Assembly (NCBI RefSeq): GCF_003149475.2
Contig: NZ_QFWV02000008.1
Span: 416,980 to 480,979 of the forward strand
DNA from: Oceaniradius stylonematis
GTDB lineage: Bacteria; Pseudomonadota; Alphaproteobacteria; Rhizobiales; Rhizobiaceae
Reading direction: 5' to 3'
Length of the DNA: 64,000 nt
Below the pieces are notes generated by a model. It worked only from the letters and a program-made list of their open reading frames with translations. It had not been told where the DNA came from and did no database searches. Shown here in pieces: positions 57,941-64,000 of this stretch. Every line of letters starts with the position of its first letter. The first letter of the stretch is position 1. Position numbers and translations under genes: made by a program.

Positions 57941-58711
57941 ATGGGTTTGGTTGATGGTAAGGTGGCCATGGTAACGGGCGCGGCGGCTGGCATCGGTCGG
58001 GCCACCGCACTGAAGTTCGCCGGGGAAGGCGCCCGGGTGGTCGTCTCCGACATCGATATCGAGGGCGGCGAAGAAACCGCCAGGATGATCGCCGATGCGG
58101 GCGGTCAGGCCTTGTTCGTCGCGTGCGACACGTCCGACGCGGACCAGATCGACGCGCTGGTCGCCAAGACCGTCGACACCTATGGTCAACTCGACTGCGC
58201 CTGCAACAATGCCGGTATCGAGGGCAAGATCATGCCGCTCGTCGATCAGACCATGGACAATTACGATCGGATCATGGCGGTCAATGCGCGCGGCACGTTT
58301 CTGTGCATGAAGGCCGAGATCGCCCAGATGCTGAAGACCGGCGGCGGCGCCATCGTCAATCTCGCCTCCGTCGCCGGACTGATCGGATTTCCGGGGCTTT
58401 CGCCCTATGTCGCCTCAAAGCACGCGGTCAACGGCATGACCAAGAACGCGGCGCTGGAATATGGAAAGGCAGGCATCCGCATCAACTCGGTCTGCCCGGG
58501 CGGCATCGATACCCGGATGCTCGATTCGCTCGCCGAACAGGCTACGCAAGGCGCCCAGGACTCGCACGAGATGCTCGATCCGTTGCACCCGATCGGCCGC
58601 ATCGGCGTACCCGACGAGGTGGCCGGGGCGATCGTCTGGCTTTCTTCGCCGGCAGCGTCCTTCGTCACCGGAATCAACATGCCCGTCGATGGCGGCTTCG
58701 TCGCGCAATGA
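57941..58711 (+). CDS. SDR-family oxidoreductase
   Basis: A 256-residue classical short-chain dehydrogenase: TGAAAGIG cofactor motif, CNNAG, and YVASK active site; PGGIDTRML and the final PVDGGFVAQ are typical of glucose 1-dehydrogenase-like SDRs. The ATG at 57941 has a strong AAGGAGG. Next to phaC and under the palindrome, it may supply or regenerate reduced cofactor, or act as a 3-hydroxyacyl dehydrogenase. Substrate unknown. Confidence 0.85.
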   Translation: MGLVDGKVAMVTGAAAGIGRATALKFAGEGARVVVSDIDIEGGEETARMIADAGGQALFVACDTSDADQIDALVAKTVDTYGQLDCACNNAGIEGKIMPLVDQTMDNYDRIMAVNARGTFLCMKAEIAQMLKTGGGAIVNLASVAGLIGFPGLSPYVASKHAVNGMTKNAALEYGKAGIRINSVCPGGIDTRMLDSLAEQATQGAQDSHEMLDPLHPIGRIGVPDEVAGAIVWLSSPAASFVTGINMPVDGGFVAQ

Positions 58712-58903
58712 TGCGCCGTGGGAGCGATGCCGTCGAGAACCGCGCCTGACCAATGGCCTGACGGTCGGGACAACGCGCTGAAGAACATCGAACGCCGGAC
58801 GTCGGTTCCAGGCACTGCCGCACCCGATTGCGCGGGGCGCCGACCATTTCAGGCCGCTGTGGGCGCCGGGCGTGGCGTCGCCGTTGAAACGGACCGCAAA
58901 GAG

Positions 58904-60691
58904 ATGACGAAACAACAGCAATGCACGGATGCCAGGTCCGTTTCGCCTCGAATTGCGACGGAGAACGGTTCATCGCCGGTTGCCGACCCGCATCCGCATC
59001 GCATGCTCGACCGCACCGCGCGGGCGACGCTGGCAAGGATGACGGGCGGGGTTTCGCCCCATTCGATCTTCGCGGCCTGGAGCGACTGGGCGCTGCATCT
59101 GGGCCGATCGCCCGGCCGTCAGCTGGAGCTGATGGAGCGGGCGCAGACCAATGCCGTCAGGCTTGTTGCGGAGATCCTTGCGGAAGGGCCGGAACCGTTC
59201 AGGCCGAGAGTTCACGACCACCGCTTCTCACACCCGTCTTGGAACAAGCCTCCCTTCAATGCGTGGGCGCAGTGTTTTCTGGCGATCCAGGACTGGTGGG
59301 ATGCGGCGACCGATGAGATGCCCGGCCTCGCCAAAGGCGACGCCGACCGCACACGGTTCCAGGCCCGCCAGGCGCTCGACATGATATCGCCATCGAATTT
59401 TCCCTGGTCGAATCCCGAAATCATCGAAGAAACCGTCACGCAAAAAGGGCAAAACCTGATCGACGGCGCGCGCCACCTCACCGAGGATGTGATCCAAACG
59501 CTCACGCAGGCGCATAAGCCCGCCCCGCCCGGGTTCGAGGTCGGCGAGCACCTGGCCTGCACGCCGGGTGAGGTCGTGTTTCGCAACGACCTTTTCGAGC
59601 TCATTCAATATGCGCCGCAGACCGGTCGGGTTCATCCCGAACCGGTTCTTTTCGTCCCGGCCTGGATCATGAAGTACTACGTGCTCGATCTGTCGCCGGA
59701 TAACTCGATGGTCGCATTTCTGGTGCGCCAGGGTTTCACGGTCTTCATGATCTCCTGGTGCAATCCGACGGCCGATCAGTCGGAACTGTCGCTGGAGGAC
59801 TATCGCCGGCGCGGCGTGATGGCAGCCCTCGATGTGGTCGACGACATCGTGCCCGGCGCAAAGGTCCATGCCAACGGCTATTGCCTTGGCGGCACGCTTC
59901 TGGCGATTGCCGCTGCCGTCATGGCGCGGGACGGCGACGATCGCCTCGCCTCCATCACCTTGATGGCTGCGCAGGTCGACTTTGCCGAGGCCGGGGAATT
60001 GCTGATGTTCGTCGACGAGAGCCAGGTCGCCTTCATCGAGGACCTGATGTGGATCCAGGGCTATCTGGACCGGCCTCAGATGGCCCGGACCTTCGCATCG
60101 ATCCGGGCCGAGGACCTGATCTATACCCGCGCCGTGAACCGCTATTTTCTCGCTCGCGAGGACCTGCCCTCGGACCTTCTGGTGTGGAACGGCGACACCA
60201 CGCGGATGCCGGCGCGAATGCACTCGGAGTATCTGCGCGGGCTGTTTCTGGAAAACCGGTTGAGTGCGGGGCGGTTCGCGGTCGAGGGCCGGGTGATCGC
60301 GCTAAAGGACATAGAAGTGCCGATCTTCGTCGTCGGCACCGAAACCGACCACATCGCGCCATGGCGGTCGGTCTACAAGACCCAACTGTTTACCGACAGC
60401 GAGTTGACATTCGTCCTGACCAGGGGCGGGCACAATGGCGGGATCCTGAGCGAACCGGGCCACAAGGGTCGCCACTACAGGATCGGGCACCGGCCTGCGG
60501 GCGCGCTGTATGCGGGCCCCGATGCGTGGCTCGCCCGGCACGAGCCGACCGAGGGCTCCTGGTGGCCGGAAATGGCGGACTGGCTGACTTGTCGATCCGG
60601 AGAGCCGGGGCCGCCGCCTTCGATGGGCCGGTCCGGTGGCGATGGGCCGACACTGGGCCCGGCGCCCGGCTCCTACGTGCATCAGATTTGA
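58904..60691 (+). CDS. phaC: Class I poly(3-hydroxyalkanoate) synthase
   Basis: A 595-residue PHA synthase polymerising (R)-3-hydroxyacyl-CoA. The lipase-like box is NGYCLGGT with Cys327; Asp482 (GTETDHIAPW) and His510 (RGGHNGG) complete the triad. The N-terminal domain PSNFPWSNPEIIEE and the end PGSYVHQI match class I enzymes. The ATG at 58904 is favoured by length although its Shine-Dalgarno is weak; 58727 with GGGAG is an alternative that would add 59 residues. No phasin or phaR was seen nearby. Confidence 0.9.
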   Translation: MTKQQQCTDARSVSPRIATENGSSPVADPHPHRMLDRTARATLARMTGGVSPHSIFAAWSDWALHLGRSPGRQLELMERAQTNAVRLVAEILAEGPEPFRPRVHDHRFSHPSWNKPPFNAWAQCFLAIQDWWDAATDEMPGLAKGDADRTRFQARQALDMISPSNFPWSNPEIIEETVTQKGQNLIDGARHLTEDVIQTLTQAHKPAPPGFEVGEHLACTPGEVVFRNDLFELIQYAPQTGRVHPEPVLFVPAWIMKYYVLDLSPDNSMVAFLVRQGFTVFMISWCNPTADQSELSLEDYRRRGVMAALDVVDDIVPGAKVHANGYCLGGTLLAIAAAVMARDGDDRLASITLMAAQVDFAEAGELLMFVDESQVAFIEDLMWIQGYLDRPQMARTFASIRAEDLIYTRAVNRYFLAREDLPSDLLVWNGDTTRMPARMHSEYLRGLFLENRLSAGRFAVEGRVIALKDIEVPIFVVGTETDHIAPWRSVYKTQLFTDSELTFVLTRGGHNGGILSEPGHKGRHYRIGHRPAGALYAGPDAWLARHEPTEGSWWPEMADWLTCRSGEPGPPPSMGRSGGDGPTLGPAPGSYVHQI

Positions 60692-60735
60692 TATCGCAGC
60701 GTTCGCAGCCGGTCTCCGGCCCGTGCCGCGAGCCA

Positions 60736-61017
60736 TCAGGACCGCTTCGGATTGATCATGCACATGAACGGCTGGGCGCCGTCCTTCTCGAAATGCAGCT
60801 GGCCGAGAACCGTGACAACCTCGGCGCTCTCGTTCTTGAGCGCCGCATTGGCTTCATACCGGATATGGCCGATATGCGCATGCTCCTCGACATGATCCAT
60901 CAGCGCACGCATGACATCGAGCGGTGTTCGATCGAAAAGGTCGGGCGGGCCCGAGAACTCGTACCGGCCTTCGCCGCCGCGCGTTCCATGCATGATTACC
61001 GCCTGATATGTCGCCAT
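60736..61017 (-). CDS. Small conserved-looking protein of unknown function
   Basis: A 93-residue soluble protein, no signal peptide or membrane segment. Composition is normal for the window and the ATG at 61017 has a strong AGGAGG, which supports it as a real gene. Visible: an early HGTRGGEGRYEFSGP, a DVMRALMDHVEEHAHIGHI helix rich in His, and a short C-terminal CMINPKRS. I do not recognise the family. Convergent with phaC and next to the B12-type importer. A weak palindrome (61047-61060) lies just upstream. Confidence 0.65.
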   Translation of the reverse strand: MATYQAVIMHGTRGGEGRYEFSGPPDLFDRTPLDVMRALMDHVEEHAHIGHIRYEANAALKNESAEVVTVLGQLHFEKDGAQPFMCMINPKRS

Positions 61018-61235
61018 AGCTCGTCCTCCTGGCCTTGCCATCAGGATTAAGCCTCGTTGATGACAGTTTTGCTGTGGCTGACCTCGAAGCGGGCCGCTCC
61101 GGCAAAGACTTGGCCATTCAGTGCCCGGACGCCTCGTCATCGGCCCCGTCCGAGTAGCGCGGCACGTCGAAAACCGTCCGCCGGGAGCCGACAAGCCGGA
61201 CGTTCTGGCGAAAAGCGACGCGCGGCGCGGCGCGC

Positions 61236-62039
61236 TCATGCTCCGTCCGGTCTGTCGTTGCCTTCGGTTTCCGAAAGTGCCGTCGGCAGCACGACCAGAC
61301 CCTGCGCGCTGTCGGCCCGGTGGATTTCGACGCCATAGACCGTCCGCATCAACTCATCGGTCAACACCGTGGCCGGCGGTCCGTCGGCGACGATCCGGCC
61401 CTCGTTGAGAACGACGATACGATCGCACCAGCGCGCCGCCAAGGAAATCTCGTGAAGACAGGCGACGACGCTGCGCCCTTCGCGCGCCAGATCGGAAAAC
61501 GTCGCCATCAGCGCGATCTGGTGCGACGGATCGAGCCCGGCGGTCGGCTCGTCCGCAAGCAGCAGCGGCGTGTCCTGCGCCAGCGCCCGGGCGATCAGCA
61601 CCCGCGCCCGTTCTCCGCCGGACAATTCGGTCGCGCGGCGGTGGCGCAGCCCGGTCACGGCCATGCGTTCCATCGCCGCCTCGATCAGGGCCTGGTCCTT
61701 CGCCGACGGCGCCGCCACGGCGCTTCGGCCAAAGGCCCGGCCCAGCCCGACAAGCACTTCGACGCTCACCGGCCAGTGCACCTCGCGTTCCTGCGGCAGA
61801 TAGGCGGCGATCCGCGCCCGTTCGAGAGCGCTCATGGTCCGGCTTTCAGCATCGCCAAGCCTTATGTCTCCCGCACCCGGGGCCTGGCCGAGGATGGCTT
61901 TGAGAAAGGTCGACTTGCCCGCGCCGTTGGGCCCGATCAGGCCGACGCATTCGCCCGACTCGACGGTCAGATCGATTCCGTTCAGCACGGCCCGCTTGCC
62001 GAGAGCCACCGAAAGGTCCCGGACCGCAAGAAGGCTCAT
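61236..62039 (-). CDS. ABC transporter ATPase (FecE/BtuD-like)
   Basis: A 267-residue ATPase of B12/iron-chelate importers. Walker A GPNGAGKST (about residue 37), signature LSGGERARV and Walker B LLLADEPTAGLDP. The 218 bases between it and the small gene (61018-61235) contain nothing I can support. Its ATG overlaps the permease stop by four bases. Confidence 0.9.
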   Translation of the reverse strand: MSLLAVRDLSVALGKRAVLNGIDLTVESGECVGLIGPNGAGKSTFLKAILGQAPGAGDIRLGDAESRTMSALERARIAAYLPQEREVHWPVSVEVLVGLGRAFGRSAVAAPSAKDQALIEAAMERMAVTGLRHRRATELSGGERARVLIARALAQDTPLLLADEPTAGLDPSHQIALMATFSDLAREGRSVVACLHEISLAARWCDRIVVLNEGRIVADGPPATVLTDELMRTVYGVEIHRADSAQGLVVLPTALSETEGNDRPDGA

Positions 62040-63037
62040 ACCAATGTCCTCCGGTAGCGGAAGACGAGCCAGAGAAAGAACGGCGCGCCGATCAGCGCGG
62101 TCAGGACGCCGATCTTCAGGTCCCGGGCCGGCGCGACGATCCGCACTGCAATGTCGGCGGCCAGCAGCAGCGCCGCGCCGCCCAGCGCGCTCGCCGGCAA
62201 AAGGCGCGAGGGCCGCGCGCCGACCAGCGGGCGCAGGACGTGCGGCACGATCAGGCCGACAAAGCCGATTGCGCCTGCAACGGCGGTTGCTGCACCGACC
62301 GACGCCGCCGTTCCGAACACCGCCAGAAAACGCACGCGGCCCATGTCGACACCCATGGATTGGGCCGCCTGTTCACCGAGCGTCAGAACGTCGAGCGGTC
62401 GGGCCAGCGCGGCCAGCATCGCCCAGCCCACGATCATGACGGGCAGCGACAGCCAGACATGGGTCATCGACCGGTCGTTGAGCGAGCCCAGCATCCAGAA
62501 GACGATCTCGAGCGCAGCGAAGGGATTGGGCGACAAGTTGAGCGCCAGCGACGTCATCGCGCCGGCAAAGCTGGAGACGGCGACACCTGCCAGGATGATC
62601 GTCAGCACGTTGCCCGACAGGCCCGCCAGCGCCTGCACGATGAGCACAGCGACCACCGCGCCGGCAAGCGCGGCAAGCGGCAGACCGAGCGGAAACGCGG
62701 CGGCAAAGCCCGTATAGAGCGCCAGAACCGCGCCAAGCGAAGCCGAAGCGCTGATGCCGAGCAAACCCGGCTCGGCGAGCGGATTGCGCAGATAGCCCTG
62801 CAGCGCCGCGCCCGAAAGGCCCAGCGTCGCGCCGATCGCCGCCGCCAGAATCGCCCGCGGCAGCCGGATTTCCTGCATGATCAGGGCGAGCGTTCCGCGA
62901 TCGTCTGAAAAAAGGCCGGCGAACGCATCGAAAAAGCCGGTCGCCGCGGGACCGGTCAAAAGCGACAGGCCGAACAGCAAAAGGACGACAAGCGCCAAAA
63001 CGCCAATCAGGAGATGAAAGCGCGTCCTCTCACTCAT
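62036..63037 (-). CDS. FecCD/BtuC-type ABC transporter permease
   Basis: A polytopic permease of about 333 residues with around ten helices. Landmarks: RLPRAILAAAIGATLGLSGAALQGYLRNPLAEPGLLG (in parts) and GFVGLIVPHVLRPLVG near the C-terminus. The start at 63037 overlaps the end of the binding protein gene; 63058 is an alternative. Channel for cobalamin or an iron chelate. Confidence 0.9.
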   Translation of the reverse strand: MSERTRFHLLIGVLALVVLLLFGLSLLTGPAATGFFDAFAGLFSDDRGTLALIMQEIRLPRAILAAAIGATLGLSGAALQGYLRNPLAEPGLLGISASASLGAVLALYTGFAAAFPLGLPLAALAGAVVAVLIVQALAGLSGNVLTIILAGVAVSSFAGAMTSLALNLSPNPFAALEIVFWMLGSLNDRSMTHVWLSLPVMIVGWAMLAALARPLDVLTLGEQAAQSMGVDMGRVRFLAVFGTAASVGAATAVAGAIGFVGLIVPHVLRPLVGARPSRLLPASALGGAALLLAADIAVRIVAPARDLKIGVLTALIGAPFFLWLVFRYRRTLV

Positions 63038-63878
63038 CGGCCGCGGCAAGGTCGGCATGGGCAGCCAGGCGCCGTGCCGCTTCCAGTGTCAGGGGTGTGC
63101 CACAGAGCCAGTATGTGCTGTCCATGACGATGCCGCGCCCGGCGCCGGCAACGGCGCGATAGGCCGGGTGACGGAACGCTTCCTGTGCCCGCGCCGGCCG
63201 GCCGAAATCGCGCCCGCCGCCGGCGACCAGTTCGGGCTCGGCGTTGACGAGCATTTCCAGCGGCAACTTCACCGTGCCCTCATAGCCCATCTCCCGGCCC
63301 AGATTTTTCAGCCCGGAGGCTTCGACAACGGCGTCGGCGAGCGTTCCGCCGCCGGACGTATAGCTGTTGGCAAAATAGAGCGCGAGCATCTGGTCGCTTG
63401 GCGGAGAGGCCCTTAGCGCAGCGAGATCCGCATCGAAACGCGCGACCAGCGCTCCGGCACGCGACGGATTGCCGAGCAGGTCCCCCATGCGGACGATGTT
63501 GGCACGAATGTCCGCAAGGGAGGCAGCCGGCGCGAACTGCTCGACCCGGAAGCCGAGACGCTGAAGCAAGGTCACTGTGGCACGTGTGGAGAACGTACCG
63601 GCGATGACGAGATCGGGCTTCATCAGGAAGATCTCCTCGGCCAGGCCGCGATTCAGCCGCAGCCCTTCAGCCTCGTTGGCCAGAACCGACATGGCGGGAT
63701 CGGCGGCCAGCCATGACACCGAATGAAGCTGGCCCGGCCTGGCGACCAGCAAGGCAAGCTGGTCGGTGCACACGTTCATCGACACGACACGCGCCGGCGG
63801 CTCTGCGGCCGGCACGGCCAATGCCCCACCGAGCCACACCAGGGCGCCGAGCAACAGCGATCGCGACGCCCGCCACAT
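63030..63878 (-). CDS. Periplasmic binding protein (BtuF/FecB-like)
   Basis: A 282-residue class III periplasmic binding protein. Signal peptide RSLLLGALVWLGGALAVPAAE, then VVSMNVCTDQLALLVA, the family beta strand. The ATG at 63878 comes three bases after the stop of the receptor gene, so the receptor, binding protein, permease and ATPase are one operon. B12 is favoured by the receptor end, but iron-chelate transport is possible. Confidence 0.85.
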   Translation of the reverse strand: MWRASRSLLLGALVWLGGALAVPAAEPPARVVSMNVCTDQLALLVARPGQLHSVSWLAADPAMSVLANEAEGLRLNRGLAEEIFLMKPDLVIAGTFSTRATVTLLQRLGFRVEQFAPAASLADIRANIVRMGDLLGNPSRAGALVARFDADLAALRASPPSDQMLALYFANSYTSGGGTLADAVVEASGLKNLGREMGYEGTVKLPLEMLVNAEPELVAGGGRDFGRPARAQEAFRHPAYRAVAGAGRGIVMDSTYWLCGTPLTLEAARRLAAHADLAAADE

Positions 63879-63880
63879 GG

Positions 63881-64000
63881 TCAGAACCGCGCCTTGACGC
63901 CGGCAAAGGCGGCGCGCCCCTGCGTGTTGTAGCCGAACACCTCCTCATAGCGCTCGTCCAACAGGTTCTCGACGCGGCCGTAAACCTCCACCGTCTCGTT
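63881..64000 (-). CDS. TonB-dependent receptor, C-terminal fragment
   Basis: The last 39 residues of an outer-membrane receptor, cut by the window edge. The sequence NETVEVYGRVENLLDERYEE continues to a final aromatic Phe after GVKARF, the typical last beta strand of TonB-dependent barrels, and resembles BtuB-type ends. Directly upstream of the binding protein gene. Confidence 0.8.
   Translation of the reverse strand, partial: NETVEVYGRVENLLDERYEEVFGYNTQGRAAFAGVKARF

Noticed and set aside
61047-61060. TTAAG-CCTC-GTTGA, two mismatches from the FNR-like palindrome, upstream of the 93-residue gene
   Set aside because: Too degenerate and only about 30 bases from the start codon, so a class II start would fall inside the gene.

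Overview
The window is high-GC DNA with dense operons, many 1-4 base stop/start overlaps and long antisense open frames caused by GC-rich codon usage. Gene content points to an alphaproteobacterium, probably Hyphomicrobiales (Rhizobiales): several ABC and TRAP importers, non-phosphorylative sugar oxidation, a Crp/Fnr-controlled stress block and PHB synthase. This placement is inferred from gene content only. No rRNA, tRNA, CRISPR array, transposase or phage gene was seen.

Layout. (1) 1-10554: a deoxy-sugar locus, best read as L-fucose or a related 6-deoxy sugar. It holds an RbsA/MglA-type ABC importer (binding protein cut by the window edge), mutarotase, aldo/keto reductase (sugar 1-dehydrogenase), lactonase, UxaA-family dehydratase, SDR dehydrogenase, FAH-family hydrolase and a GntR/FCD regulator. 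Three similar AT-rich dyads lie in its three promoter regions. (2) 10649-32838: catabolism of L-tryptophan through anthraniloyl-CoA. A minus-strand operon carries 2-aminobenzoyl-CoA monooxygenase/reductase, SDR, MarR regulator, enoyl-CoA hydratase, acyl-CoA dehydrogenase, cupin, 2-aminobenzoate-CoA ligase, a RAM-domain protein, a Liv-type ABC importer and a Rid protein. Divergent glutaryl-CoA dehydrogenase and a FadB-like fusion follow. A second minus-strand operon (cupin, flavin monooxygenase, formamidase, tryptophan dioxygenase, kynureninase) lies opposite an AraC regulator. (3) 33068-38984: LacI regulator, gluconokinase, TRAP transporter and an enolase-superfamily acid-sugar dehydratase. 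(4) 39126-61017: a stress or low-oxygen block. It holds a phosphoribosyltransferase, an operon of acyl-CoA synthetase, fused E1, E2 and ACP, a P-type cation ATPase, Hsp20, a universal stress protein, a CBS protein, a Crp/Fnr regulator, a BMP-type nucleoside ABC importer, DUF2267 and DUF4386 proteins, an SDR, PHB synthase and a small unknown protein. (5) 61236-64000: a vitamin B12-type (or iron-chelate) importer ending in a truncated TonB-dependent receptor.

The most interesting signal is a repeated palindrome, TTRAC-N4-GTYAA. It occurs six times, always between genes and only inside block 4: four exact copies and two with one mismatch. Copies precede the synthetase/E1/E2/ACP operon, the cation ATPase, hsp20, the CBS gene, the crp-BMP intergenic region and the SDR-phaC pair. 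A Crp/Fnr-family gene without an N-terminal iron-sulfur cysteine cluster lies in the middle, so these genes probably form one local regulon. The Acs-like/E1/E2/ACP operon within it has no E3 and ends in an acyl carrier protein; I do not recognise it as a described pathway.
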